Source: Flavobacteriia bacterium (lineage in GTDB: Bacteria > Bacteroidota > Bacteroidia > Flavobacteriales_D > Crocinitomicaceae). From it: DNA of 64,000 nucleotides. Shown piece after piece: positions 9,319-18,051 of this stretch; positions within the stretch are counted from its first letter, which is position 1; the number at the start of each line of letters is the position of its first letter. A program made the translations under genes and the position numbers. Under the pieces are notes generated by a model, which did not search any database, was not told where the DNA came from, and saw nothing but the letters and a program-made list of their open reading frames with translations. The stretch is from NCBI GenBank assembly GCA_947490145.1, contig CANLGD010000007.1, positions 1-64,000 of the forward strand, in the 5' to 3' direction.

Positions 9319-9350
9319 AATCGGATCACATTTCTGCAACCCGATTCAAT
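9319..9350 (-). terminator. Terminator of the leucine dehydrogenase-nusB-yajC operon
   Basis: Inverted repeat AATCGG / CCGATT with a loop of about 20 nt. On the minus strand the stem is followed by a run of T residues, so it best terminates yajC; it may also act on the converging DUF4294 gene, where the T-run is weaker. Confidence 0.65.
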
Positions 9351-9366
9351 TTTTAAAAAAAAGAAA

Positions 9367-9639
9367 TTAAGCTTCTAATTGATCACTAGCTGTTTGAGCG
9401 ATTGCTGATTTAGCAAAACGGATTTTACTTCCTTCGCAATTCAACAACACTGTAGCATCAGAAACTTCTAAAATTTTACCATGGATTCCTCCAATTGTAA
9501 CTACTTTATCTCCTGGAGCTAAATTCGCTCTGAAATTTTTCTGCTCTTTTTGTTTTTTCTGTTGTGGTCTGATCATGAAAAAGTAGAAAACTACTACAAT
9601 CATCAACAACATTACTATTTGACCTGCGCCGTCTTTCAT
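9367..9639 (-). CDS. yajC: Preprotein translocase subunit YajC
   Basis: 90 residues. One N-terminal membrane segment (about residues 6-22, IVMLLMIVVVFYFFMIRPQ), immediately followed by the hallmark RPQQKKQKEQ and the soluble KOW-like domain with LAPGDKVVTIGGIHGKI. YajC associates with SecDF and the Sec translocon in the inner membrane and supports protein export. Last gene of a minus-strand operon, 41 bp after the DUF1573 gene. The order nusB-DUF1573-yajC is a recurring Bacteroidota arrangement. Confidence 0.96.
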   Translation of the reverse strand: MKDGAGQIVMLLMIVVVFYFFMIRPQQKKQKEQKNFRANLAPGDKVVTIGGIHGKILEVSDATVLLNCEGSKIRFAKSAIAQTASDQLEA

Positions 9640-9680
9640 TTTATTTGATTTAAATTATTGTTTTATTTTTGGTTATATAT

Positions 9681-10076
9681 TTATTTTCTGACTACGTTCG
9701 CTTTGATTAGAACTGGAGTAATCGAAGGATCTGTGTTTGCAACAATTCTCACTTCTTTACTCAAAGTTCCTGGTGATGCTCTATCTGTTTTTATATTTGC
9801 TTTGATTGTGGCGCTTTCACCGGGAGTAATAGGATCTTTTGGATACTCAGCTACTGTGCAAGTACAAGAACCTTTCACTTCCGCTAAAATCAAAGGATAA
9901 TCTCCAGTATTTTTCACAGTAAATGATGCGTGAACGATTTCACCTAACATCACTTTTCCTGCATCCACAACAGATTGAACTTCCATTTCTGTTTTATTTC
10001 CAACTTCAACATTTTCACTATCGCTGCAAGCAAACAATAGGAATGACATACAAATACTTGCTAAAATATTATTCAT
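9681..10076 (-). CDS. DUF1573 domain lipoprotein
   Basis: 131 residues. The signal peptide ends in a lipobox (LLFAC, Cys17). The rest is a single Ig-like DUF1573 domain: GEIVHASFTVKNTGDYPLIL, the conserved GSCTCTVAEYPKDPITPGES (two cysteines, then the Pro-Gly turn) and a C-terminal strand with VRIVANTDPSITPVLIKANV. DUF1573 proteins are envelope proteins of unknown function. It lies between nusB (11 bp) and yajC (41 bp), so it is co-transcribed with them; position next to yajC suggests, but does not show, an envelope or export role. Confidence 0.9.
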   Translation of the reverse strand: MNNILASICMSFLLFACSDSENVEVGNKTEMEVQSVVDAGKVMLGEIVHASFTVKNTGDYPLILAEVKGSCTCTVAEYPKDPITPGESATIKANIKTDRASPGTLSKEVRIVANTDPSITPVLIKANVVRK

Positions 10077-10087
10077 AATCCTTGGTA

Positions 10088-11035
10088 TTATTCCATTAAA
10101 CCTCTTCCAATTTTGGAAATTTTATTTTCTTTTTCTAATCTATCAACCGCTTTATCTAAAATTCCATTGATAAATCCGTTACTTTTTGGAGTGCTATAAT
10201 ATTTCGAAATTTCGATATATTCGTTCAAAGTCACTTTTACGGGAATATTATTGAATTCTTGCAATTCGGTAATGGCCATTTTCATTAAAATGATATCCAT
10301 TTTTGCAATCCTATCTACATCCCAATTTTTTGTTAAATCTTCAATTAATGCCAAATTTTCTTGGTCTTTGTCGATTGTTTTTCTCAACAAAATTCTGACA
10401 AACTCTTTTTCGTCTTCTGGATCTTTAAACAATGCTAAAATCTCATTGTTCCCTTCCATTGAAAAAGTTTTCATTGTCTTCAAAACCATTGAACAAGCTA
10501 AATCAATATCATCTAACCATTGAATACTTTTCTCTTCAAAGAAATTATAAATCAATGGTGAATTGGCAATTTCTGCTTTGAAAAGCGCACACGCAAATTC
10601 CATATCACTTTCGAAATTACTTTCTTCTTGGCTCATATATGCAAAGTAAGTTTCGCTTTCACGAATTTGAGCCATCACTTTTCTGAACATTTCTTGGTGT
10701 TCATCGCCTAACCAATTTACCTTATTTTCTTCAGAAGCTCTTCTTAATGGACCATTTGTATCAATCAAATCGAAAACTTTATTTTCTATGAACTTTAAAT
10801 TTGGATTCAAATCAGTTGAAGTTGGTCGGATTTTAGATTTCAACTCCTCTAATCTTCTCAACTCCATCTCCTTCAGTTCTCCGAATGATAAAAATAAGAA
10901 TAAATACAAATCAAAAATTCGATCTATATTGTCCATCATTTCATTCTCAGTACGTCTATAATTTTCTTCATCGGACTGAAAATAAGCATATAGCGCTTGC
11001 AATACTTTGATTCTTAAATGTCTTCTATTTAGCAT
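10088..11035 (-). CDS. nusB: Transcription antitermination factor NusB, long Bacteroidota form
   Basis: 315 residues, roughly twice the size of E. coli NusB. It begins MLNRRHLRIKVLQALYAYFQ, the arginine-rich helix that contacts boxA RNA in NusB. The helical NusB fold is completed by the C-terminal half (DIDLACSMVLKTMKTF, LRKTIDKDQENLALIEDLTKNWDVDRIAKMDIILMKMAITEL, then VKVTLNEYIEISKYYSTPKSNGFINGILD). The middle stretch, about residues 45-170, is an insertion typical of the long Bacteroidota proteins. Role: with NusE and boxA, antitermination of rRNA operons. Nine bp after leucine dehydrogenase and 11 bp before DUF1573, in one operon. Confidence 0.93.
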   Translation of the reverse strand: MLNRRHLRIKVLQALYAYFQSDEENYRRTENEMMDNIDRIFDLYLFLFLSFGELKEMELRRLEELKSKIRPTSTDLNPNLKFIENKVFDLIDTNGPLRRASEENKVNWLGDEHQEMFRKVMAQIRESETYFAYMSQEESNFESDMEFACALFKAEIANSPLIYNFFEEKSIQWLDDIDLACSMVLKTMKTFSMEGNNEILALFKDPEDEKEFVRILLRKTIDKDQENLALIEDLTKNWDVDRIAKMDIILMKMAITELQEFNNIPVKVTLNEYIEISKYYSTPKSNGFINGILDKAVDRLEKENKISKIGRGLME

Positions 11036-11044
11036 ATCAGTTTT

Positions 11045-12142
11045 TTACATCGGTAATTTAACATTTCCGATTGCGGCAATCCTCTCTTCTGCCAATTTAT
11101 TTGCGATTTGGTACGTTGGGATATTTTCCGACTTAGAACGACGAACAATATTTTGAATTGTAGTATATATTTCTTCTGCTTTACCCATTGCCCATTCAGC
11201 AGATAAAGATTTAACTTCAGAATAACAGTTGATTACACCGCCAGAATTCAAAGCATAATCTGGTGCATAAATGATTCCTTTGTCCATTACGGCTTGTCCG
11301 TGTAAATTTTCGATTGCCAACTGATTGTTTGCAGCGCCAGCAATAATTGAGCATTTCAATCTAGACAACGTCTCATCATTTACAGTAGCACCCAGTGCGC
11401 AAGGAGCGTAGATATCCATTTCTAAATCGTAGATATCATCCAATCCAACAATTTTTGCACCATATTTCTGTGCTACTCTATTTAAAGTTTCTTGGTGAAT
11501 ATCAGTAATGTAAATTTCAGCGCCTTCTTTGGCAAGCGATGCAACCAAATATTCACCTACGTGACCAACACCTTGCACAGCGATTTTCTTTCCGGCCAAT
11601 GAATCTGAGCCAAATTGTTCTTTCGCACAAGCTTTCATTCCAACATAAACACCGTGCGCTGTAACAGGAGAAGGATCTCCACTTTTGCCTGCTAAACCAA
11701 CAACGTGATCGGTTTCCATGTTCACCCAAGACATATCTGAAGTTCCAATACCAACGTCTTCAGCCGTAATATATTTACCACCCAAACTGTTGACAAATTT
11801 ACCAAAACGTCTCATGAAAGCTTCGGTTTTCATGGTACGAGAATCGCCGATTATTACCGCTTTTCCACCGCCTAAATTCAATCCTGCAAGAGAATTTTTG
11901 TAAGTCATTCCGCGAGATAAGCGTAAAACATCATTTAACGCTTCTAACTCATTATTGTAAGCCCACATTCTTGTACCTCCAAGAGCTGGACCTAATACGG
12001 TGTTATGAACTGCAATGATTGCTTTTAAACCTGTGGCATTGTCATTACAGAACAACAATTGCTCGTGGTTGTATTTACTCATTTGAGCAATAACTGGATT
12101 TTCAGCCAGATTTGTGTCTTTGATGTCTTTAACCTCAAACAT
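11045..12142 (-). CDS. Leucine dehydrogenase (Glu/Leu/Phe/Val dehydrogenase family)
   Basis: 365 residues, the length of leucine/valine dehydrogenases rather than the longer glutamate enzymes. LGPALGGTRMW and the catalytic lysine in LGGGKAVIIGD sit in the substrate domain; ITAEDVGIGTSDM follows; the NAD domain has the Rossmann loop VQGVGHVGEYLV (about residue 180). It interconverts branched-chain L-amino acids and their 2-oxo acids using NAD+. The product feeds the fused branched-chain E1 enzyme encoded at 15558-18002, so the two probably act in one pathway. First gene of the operon with nusB, DUF1573 and yajC; its promoter overlaps that of the divergent ABC exporter. Confidence 0.93.
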   Translation of the reverse strand: MFEVKDIKDTNLAENPVIAQMSKYNHEQLLFCNDNATGLKAIIAVHNTVLGPALGGTRMWAYNNELEALNDVLRLSRGMTYKNSLAGLNLGGGKAVIIGDSRTMKTEAFMRRFGKFVNSLGGKYITAEDVGIGTSDMSWVNMETDHVVGLAGKSGDPSPVTAHGVYVGMKACAKEQFGSDSLAGKKIAVQGVGHVGEYLVASLAKEGAEIYITDIHQETLNRVAQKYGAKIVGLDDIYDLEMDIYAPCALGATVNDETLSRLKCSIIAGAANNQLAIENLHGQAVMDKGIIYAPDYALNSGGVINCYSEVKSLSAEWAMGKAEEIYTTIQNIVRRSKSENIPTYQIANKLAEERIAAIGNVKLPM

Positions 12143-12183
12143 ATTCTCGATAAATATTAAGAACGAAAATTCATTACTATTTG

Positions 12184-12224
12184 CTACTTTTGCCTTTCAA
12201 ATCAAAAGAGCGTTGCAAAAGTAG
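12184..12224. promoter_or_regulatory. Face-to-face -7 elements between leucine dehydrogenase and ABC exporter
   Basis: TACTTTTG on the plus strand (12185-12192) and the same octamer on the minus strand (12216-12223) form a perfect 10-bp inverted repeat, CTACTTTTGC / GCAAAAGTAG. Each matches TAnnTTTG. The plus box is 43 nt before the exporter ATG, the minus box 73 nt before the dehydrogenase ATG. They point towards each other, so the two transcripts would overlap at their 5' ends. The symmetry could equally be an operator. Confidence 0.5.
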
Positions 12225-12235
12225 GAATTTATCGC

Positions 12236-13993
12236 ATGAAGTCTTTAAGCTATCTCAACAAATATTTAATTAAATATAAATGGCGCCTCCTTTTTGGTGT
12301 ACTTTGTATCATTATTTCCAATTATTTTGGTGTTGAAATGCCTAAAATTGTCAAGGGAGCTGTCAATGATTTCATTGGGAAAATCAATCCTAACGAGACT
12401 TTTAACAACATTGCATACCTCAGTTTAAAATTATTTGGCTTCTACATGCTTCTTTCTATAGGAAAAGGATTTTTTCTTTTTTTAACAAGACAGTCAATTA
12501 TTATTGTTTCAAGATTTATTGAATTTGACCTCAAAAATGAAGTTTACGAGCAATATCAAAAGCTCAATTTTTCTTTCTACAAGAAATCTAAAACCGGCGA
12601 CTTGATGAATAGAATTTCTGAAGATGTATCTCAAGTCAGAATGTATTTAGGGCCAGGACTTATGTACACGATTAATTTGGTGGTTTTATTTGCTTTGTGT
12701 GTCACAACAATGCTAAGAATTAATGTTAGCTTGACATTAATTGTATTGGCCCCATTGCCCGTTTTATCTTTTTTGATTTACAAAGTTTCAAGCAAAATGA
12801 ATGCTTACAGTAAATCTGTACAAATTGAACAATCATTGATGTCAACCATTGTGCAAGAAACATTTTCTGGAATTCGCGTGATCAAGGCATATTTGCGAGA
12901 AAAGGAAATGAATCAAAAATTCAATGATTCTGCAGATAATTACAAGGCGAAGACAATGAAATTGGTTATTGTAAATGCACTTTTCATGCCTACAATCGTT
13001 TTTTTAATTGGATTAAGTAACTTATTGGCAATTTATTACGGCGGACTTCTCACCTATTCAAAACAAATTACACCGGGAGACGTTGTCGCTTTTGTTTATT
13101 TTATCAATATGTTGACCTGGCCATTTGCCAGTGTTGGGTGGGTTACATCAATTAATCAACGTGCAGCAGCATCTCAGGAACGAATCAATGAATTTCTACG
13201 AATTCAACCAGAAATTATCAATACAAATGAAAATTCGTTGGATCAAATTGTATCGATTGAATTCAAGAATGTTTCTTTCAAACATGATAACGCTGGTATT
13301 GAAGCAATATCTAATTTGAGTTTTTCCATAAAATCGGGCGAAACATTAGGAATTGTTGGCAGAACTGGAAGTGGCAAAAGCACTTTGTTGAATTTGATTA
13401 TGCGACAGCTTGATGCAACTTCGGGTGAAATTTTGGTAAATAAGGAAAATCTAAAAAACATCAATTTAGATGCCTTTAGAAGACAATCAGGCGTTGTACC
13501 TCAAGAGGTGTTTTTGTTTTCTGATACGATCGGAAACAACATCAAATTTGGCGTAAACGAAAGAGAAGTCGACGAAAGTGAATTGATTGAAGTCACAAAA
13601 AAAGCCCATGTTTACCACAATATTCAAGAATTTAGCACTGGTTTTGAAACCATTTTAGGTGAAAGAGGTGTGAATTTAAGTGGCGGTCAAAAACAGCGAA
13701 TTAGCATTGCGCGCGCTTTGTTACGAAAACCAAATTTACTTCTGCTTGATGATTGTCTGTCAGCCGTCGATACAGAAACTGAGGACATCATTTTGCGCTC
13801 TTTGGCTGAAGAAGCCAAGGAGAATATGGCCATTATTGTGAGTCATCGAATTTCGTCTTTGCGCTTTGCTGATAAAATAATCGTGCTTGAAAACGGCGCT
13901 AAAATCGAAGAAGGAACGCATGAAGAATTGATTTCCAAAGCTGGGATTTATTCTGAAATGTATGAAAAACAATTGGCTGATTCTGAGAAATAA
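12236..13993 (+). CDS. ABC exporter, fused permease and ATPase (MsbA-like)
   Basis: 585 residues. Permease domain about 1-320 with six predicted membrane segments (first at about 15-35, with further ones near 60-85, 140-160, 165-185, 245-270 and 275-300). ATPase domain about 340-575: Walker A GRTGSGKS at 375-382, Q-loop VVPQEVFLF, signature LSGGQ at 481-485, Walker B LLLLDDCLSAVD, and H-loop in VSHRISS. As a half-transporter it should work as a homodimer in the inner membrane; this subfamily moves lipids, drugs or peptides outward, and the substrate here is unknown. Divergent from the leucine dehydrogenase operon; the neighbouring mtaB has its own promoter. Confidence 0.94.
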   Translation: MKSLSYLNKYLIKYKWRLLFGVLCIIISNYFGVEMPKIVKGAVNDFIGKINPNETFNNIAYLSLKLFGFYMLLSIGKGFFLFLTRQSIIIVSRFIEFDLKNEVYEQYQKLNFSFYKKSKTGDLMNRISEDVSQVRMYLGPGLMYTINLVVLFALCVTTMLRINVSLTLIVLAPLPVLSFLIYKVSSKMNAYSKSVQIEQSLMSTIVQETFSGIRVIKAYLREKEMNQKFNDSADNYKAKTMKLVIVNALFMPTIVFLIGLSNLLAIYYGGLLTYSKQITPGDVVAFVYFINMLTWPFASVGWVTSINQRAAASQERINEFLRIQPEIINTNENSLDQIVSIEFKNVSFKHDNAGIEAISNLSFSIKSGETLGIVGRTGSGKSTLLNLIMRQLDATSGEILVNKENLKNINLDAFRRQSGVVPQEVFLFSDTIGNNIKFGVNEREVDESELIEVTKKAHVYHNIQEFSTGFETILGERGVNLSGGQKQRISIARALLRKPNLLLLDDCLSAVDTETEDIILRSLAEEAKENMAIIVSHRISSLRFADKIIVLENGAKIEEGTHEELISKAGIYSEMYEKQLADSEK

Positions 13994-14073
13994 AATGGTA
14001 AGAAAATTGATTTTAAAGCATTTTTAATTCGTGATAAAATCCAATTAAAATTTCCTCTTTCAAATTTTCTAAA

Positions 14074-14081
14074 TAACTTTG
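14074..14081 (+). promoter_or_regulatory. Putative -7 element for mtaB
   Basis: TAACTTTG, an exact TAnnTTTG match, ends 10 nt before the mtaB ATG. The expected transcript leader would be only a few nucleotides. Confidence 0.5.
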
Positions 14082-14091
14082 CAACCGCATT

Positions 14092-15396
14092 ATGATTCAA
14101 TATAAAAAAGTAGCTTTTTACACGCTAGGTTGTAAATTAAATTTTTCAGAAACTTCCACTATTTCACGTCTTTTTGAAGACGCTGGATTTGCCAAAGTTG
14201 ATTTTGAAGACACGCCTGATATTTATGTTATCAACACTTGTTCTGTCACTGAAAATGCAGACAAGAAATGCAAACAATTAGTCAAAAAAGCACTCAAAAT
14301 CAATCCAAATGCATTCATTGCGATTATCGGATGTTTTGCGCAGTTGAAACCAGTTGAAATTGGTCAAATTCCCGGTGTTGACTTGGTTCTAGGCGCCAAT
14401 GAGAAATTTGACATTCTCAAATATATTACTGAATCTGACAAAAAGGAAGAAGCACAAATTTCTTTTAAAAACATCAAAGAAACCAAAGAATTCATTCCAT
14501 CTTTTAGTTTTGGCGACAGAACACGTTCTTTTCTAAAAATTCAAGATGGATGCGACTATTTCTGCTCATTTTGTACCATTCCGTTAGCGAGAGGAAAAAG
14601 CAGAAATGCAAGCATTGCCTCCACATTAATTGAAGCCGAAAAAATTGCCAAAACGGACATCAAAGAAGTTGTTTTAACTGGTGTAAATATTGGAGATTTT
14701 GGTCAAGGTGGTGAAGAGAATTTTTATCAATTGGTGCAAAAATTAGATGAAATTACAGGAATTGATCGATTTAGAATTTCATCGATTGAACCGAATTTAT
14801 TGAGTAACGAAATTATTGATTTTTGTCTATCAAAAGCGGAACGATTTGTGCCACATTTTCACATTCCCTTGCAAGTTGGAAACGACAGAATTTTGAAGGC
14901 GATGCGCAGAAAATATGAGCGTAGTTTGTATGCTGAAAGAGTTGCTCAAATCAAATCATTAAGACCAGATTGTTGCATCGGAGTAGATGTAATTGTTGGA
15001 TTCCCAGGAGAAACAGATGAAGAATTCATGGATTCAATGAATTTCATTAAAGATTTAGATATTTCATATTTACATGTTTTCACTTATTCGGAAAGAGCCA
15101 ATACAGGTGCTCCAAAATTGGGCGAATTTGTTCCAATGGAAAAGAGAAAAGAGCGCAGTAAAATGTTGCACATCTTATCGGACAAGAAAAAAAGAGCATT
15201 TTACGAGCATAATTTAGGATCTGAGCGAACAGTATTATTTGAATCAGAAGAAGAAAACGGCGTGATGCATGGTTTTACTGAAAATTATGTCAAAGTTAAA
15301 ATTCCATTTAACGAAAATTTAATCAATCAATTTCAAAAAGTTCGCTTAACAGAAATCGACAGAGATGGAATTGTTAAAGTCGAATTAATAAACTGA
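14092..15396 (+). CDS. mtaB: tRNA (N6-L-threonylcarbamoyladenosine(37)-C2)-methylthiotransferase MtaB
   Basis: 434 residues. N-terminal UPF0004 domain with AFYTLGCKLNFSE, VINTCSVTENADKKC and IIGCFAQ (three Cys for the auxiliary cluster), radical-SAM domain with DGCDYFCSFC (C154, C158, C161 bind the 4Fe-4S cluster), and a C-terminal TRAM-like end. The motif TLGCKLNFSET separates MtaB from MiaB and RimO. The enzyme converts t6A37 of ANN-decoding tRNAs to ms2t6A. The gene that makes the t6A substrate, tsaD, is also in this window (35997-37019) but not linked. Cytoplasmic. A -7 box lies directly upstream. Confidence 0.94.
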   Translation: MIQYKKVAFYTLGCKLNFSETSTISRLFEDAGFAKVDFEDTPDIYVINTCSVTENADKKCKQLVKKALKINPNAFIAIIGCFAQLKPVEIGQIPGVDLVLGANEKFDILKYITESDKKEEAQISFKNIKETKEFIPSFSFGDRTRSFLKIQDGCDYFCSFCTIPLARGKSRNASIASTLIEAEKIAKTDIKEVVLTGVNIGDFGQGGEENFYQLVQKLDEITGIDRFRISSIEPNLLSNEIIDFCLSKAERFVPHFHIPLQVGNDRILKAMRRKYERSLYAERVAQIKSLRPDCCIGVDVIVGFPGETDEEFMDSMNFIKDLDISYLHVFTYSERANTGAPKLGEFVPMEKRKERSKMLHILSDKKKRAFYEHNLGSERTVLFESEEENGVMHGFTENYVKVKIPFNENLINQFQKVRLTEIDRDGIVKVELIN

Positions 15397-15507
15397 TTAA
15401 AAGAAACTTAAACCAATTTTATTTAGCAATATCACGCCCCTATAAAATCATTTCTCAAGCTAGTTTTTATAAACAAAAAATCATTGATAACAATCTAGGT
15501 TTTGGAC

Positions 15508-15538
15508 TTGAAAAAAAGAGTCGAAAATAGTATATTTG
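15508..15538 (+). promoter_or_regulatory. Putative promoter of the fused E1 gene
   Basis: TTG (15508-15510), 20-nt spacer, then TATATTTG (15531-15538), a good fit to the Bacteroidota -33/-7 pattern TTTG-N19-21-TAnnTTTG. It ends 19 nt before the ATG. Confidence 0.6.
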
Positions 15539-15557
15539 CAATTCATTATTTTAAGCT

Positions 15558-18002
15558 ATGGCAAAAGAATCGACTGAAGTTGAAGTTACCCCTGTAGATT
15601 TTGAAACATTCAAAAATGAAGTACTTGCAGACTACAAATTAGCTTGTTTATCGCGAGAAGCCTCTTTGTTAGGAAGACGTGAAGTTTTATCAGGAAAGGC
15701 CAAATTTGGAATTTTTGGTGACGGAAAAGAATTAGCTCAAATCGCCTTAGCAAAACAATTCAGAAATGGAGACTTCCGTTCTGGTTACTATAGAGATCAA
15801 ACGTTGATGATGGCCATTGGTCAACTCAACATTCAACAATATTTTGCAGGATTGTATGGTGAAACAAACCTTGAATTAGAGCCACAATCAGCAGGTAGAC
15901 AAATGGGTGGGCATTATTCATCTAGAAATTTGGACGAAAATGGCAATTGGCTAAATTTGATGGAACAAAAAAACAGTTCTGCTGATATTTCCCCAACTGC
16001 TGGCCAAATGCCTCGTTTGCTAGGATTAGCTCAAGCATCAAAAGTGTACAGAAATCATCCTGAATTGAAGGATTTAGCTGATTTTCAAAAATTCACCAAT
16101 GGTGGAAATGAAGTCGCTTTTGGAACGATTGGCGATGCGAGCACTTCTGAAGGACCATTTTGGGAAACAATCAATGCTGCAGGCGTTTTGCAAGTTCCGA
16201 TGGTCATGTCCGTTTGGGATGATGGATTTGGAATTTCAGTTTCAAGAGACAAACAAACGACCAAAGGAAGTATTTCAGAAGCCTTGGCAGGAATGCAAAG
16301 AACAGCGGACAAACCTGGTTATGAAATTTTCACAACAAAAGGTTGGGATTATGCACATTTGGTAGAAACTTATGAAAAAGCTGTAGCCATTGCCCGTGAA
16401 GAGCATGTTCCAGTTTTAGTTCACGTTCAAGAAGTGAATCAACCGCAAGGACATTCGACTTCTGGTTCTCACGAGCGTTACAAGTCTGAAGAAAGATTGA
16501 AATGGGAAACTGAATTCGATTGTATTACTAAATTCAAAGAATGGATTTTAAGTTTCAATGCTGAAGGAAACGCAATCGCCACTGCAGAAGAACTTGAAAA
16601 TATTGAGAAAGATTCGAAAAAAGAAGTCCGCGATTTTAAATCAATTGCCTGGAAAGATTTCACCAATGGATTGAAAAATGACTTAAATGAGGTAATTCAA
16701 TTGTTTCAAGGGATTGAACTAGAAACTTCACACAAGACATTTATTCAAGCTGAAATTCTTGCATTGCAAAAAGCGATGGATCCTATTCGCAAGGATATTT
16801 TGTCAGCAGCAAGAAAAGTTTTACGAACTATCAAATCGGAAAATATTTCATCAAAATCTATGCTTTCCGCTTGGATTCAATTACAAATAGAACACAATAA
16901 ATCAAGATATAGTTCACACTTATATTCTGAATCTGCTTTCAATGCGGTAAAGATCGAAGGAATTGACCCACAATATGCAGACGAAGTAAAAATGGAAGAT
17001 GGAAGAATTATCTTGCGTGATAACTTCAGAGAAATCTTCAAAAAGTATCCCCAAACGCTCGTTTTCGGCGAGGATGCTGGTAAAATCGGCGGTGTAAACC
17101 AAAGTTTGGAAGGCATGCAAGAGGAATTTGGCGAATTGCGTGTTTCTGATGTTGGAATTAGAGAATGTACGATTATTGGTCAAGGAATTGGAATGGCGAT
17201 GAGAGGTTTGAGACCAATCGCTGAAATTCAATATTTAGACTATTTATTGTACGCGATTCAAATTATGTCTGACGATTTGTCAACTGTTCAATACAGAACC
17301 AAAGGCGGACAAAAAGCACCTTTGATTGTGAGTACCCGCGGACACCGTTTGGAAGGAATTTGGCACAGTGGTAGTCCAATGGGAATGATTATCAATTCAT
17401 TGCGAGGCATGTATGTTTGTGTACCAAGAAACATGACAAAAGCTGCAGGATTTTACAATACATTATTGATTGGTGACGAGCCAGCATTGGTGATTGAGCC
17501 TTTGAATGGTTATAGAACCAAAGAAAGAAACCCAACAAATATAGGTGAATTTAGAACGCCCTTGGGAATTCCTGAAATTGTGCAAGAAGGAACAGATATC
17601 ACTTTGGTTTCTTATGGTTCAACTTTCAACTTATGTGAACAAGCTTGTAAATTATTGGCTGAACACGATATTTCAGTAGAATTGATTGATGCACAAACAT
17701 TAATTCCTTTTGATATCAACCATTTAATTGGCAAATCTTTGCAAAAAACAAATCGTTTGTTGATTGTGGACGAAGATGTTAGTTCAGGAGCTACTGGTTA
17801 CATGTTGGATAAAATTTTAGTTGAACAAAAAACATACTTTACTTTAGATTCTGCACCGGAAACATTGAGTGCAAAAGATCACAGACCGCCTTATGGCTCA
17901 GATGGTGATTATTTTTCGAAACCAAGTATTGACGATATTTTTGAAAAAGTTTATGGAATGATGAGCGAGGTTTCTCCCTCAAAATATCCAGCTTTATATT
18001 GA
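15558..18002 (+). CDS. Fused branched-chain 2-oxoacid dehydrogenase E1 (alpha and beta in one chain)
   Basis: 814 residues. Alpha part about 1-400: QMGGHYSSRNLDENGNW, then the thiamine-diphosphate motif GDASTSEG..., closing with WDDGFGIS where many relatives have NN. Beta part about 475-814: GEDAGKIGGVNQ, GIRECTIIGQGIGMAMRGLRPIAEIQYLDY, then LEGIWHSGSP, EPALVIEPLNGY, and LIDAQTLIPFD with LLIVDEDVSSGATG. The E1 complex decarboxylates branched-chain 2-oxo acids and passes the acyl group to lipoyl-E2. The fusion is common in Bacteroidota. E2 and E3 are not in this window. The substrate is inferred from the family and from leucine dehydrogenase nearby; a pyruvate-type E1 is less likely. It has a promoter upstream and a hairpin downstream. 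Confidence 0.92.
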   Translation: MAKESTEVEVTPVDFETFKNEVLADYKLACLSREASLLGRREVLSGKAKFGIFGDGKELAQIALAKQFRNGDFRSGYYRDQTLMMAIGQLNIQQYFAGLYGETNLELEPQSAGRQMGGHYSSRNLDENGNWLNLMEQKNSSADISPTAGQMPRLLGLAQASKVYRNHPELKDLADFQKFTNGGNEVAFGTIGDASTSEGPFWETINAAGVLQVPMVMSVWDDGFGISVSRDKQTTKGSISEALAGMQRTADKPGYEIFTTKGWDYAHLVETYEKAVAIAREEHVPVLVHVQEVNQPQGHSTSGSHERYKSEERLKWETEFDCITKFKEWILSFNAEGNAIATAEELENIEKDSKKEVRDFKSIAWKDFTNGLKNDLNEVIQLFQGIELETSHKTFIQAEILALQKAMDPIRKDILSAARKVLRTIKSENISSKSMLSAWIQLQIEHNKSRYSSHLYSESAFNAVKIEGIDPQYADEVKMEDGRIILRDNFREIFKKYPQTLVFGEDAGKIGGVNQSLEGMQEEFGELRVSDVGIRECTIIGQGIGMAMRGLRPIAEIQYLDYLLYAIQIMSDDLSTVQYRTKGGQKAPLIVSTRGHRLEGIWHSGSPMGMIINSLRGMYVCVPRNMTKAAGFYNTLLIGDEPALVIEPLNGYRTKERNPTNIGEFRTPLGIPEIVQEGTDITLVSYGSTFNLCEQACKLLAEHDISVELIDAQTLIPFDINHLIGKSLQKTNRLLIVDEDVSSGATGYMLDKILVEQKTYFTLDSAPETLSAKDHRPPYGSDGDYFSKPSIDDIFEKVYGMMSEVSPSKYPALY

Positions 18003-18008
18003 TATTTA

Positions 18009-18036
18009 AAGTCCGAAGATGAATTTTTTCGGACTT
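18009..18036 (+). terminator. Hairpin at the end of the E1 gene
   Basis: Perfect 9-bp inverted repeat AAGTCCGAA / TTCGGACTT, 6 bp after the E1 stop codon, followed by AATTTTAG. The T-run is poor, so termination may be partial and allow read-through into the next genes. An ATG at 18019 lies inside the loop, which argues against it as a start codon. Confidence 0.6.
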
Positions 18037-18051
18037 AATTTTAGAAGTTTA

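Noticed and set aside
13994-14091. tRNA or small RNA gene in short intergenic gaps
   Set aside because: No cloverleaf arms or TTCGA-type T-loop sequence seen here or in other gaps.
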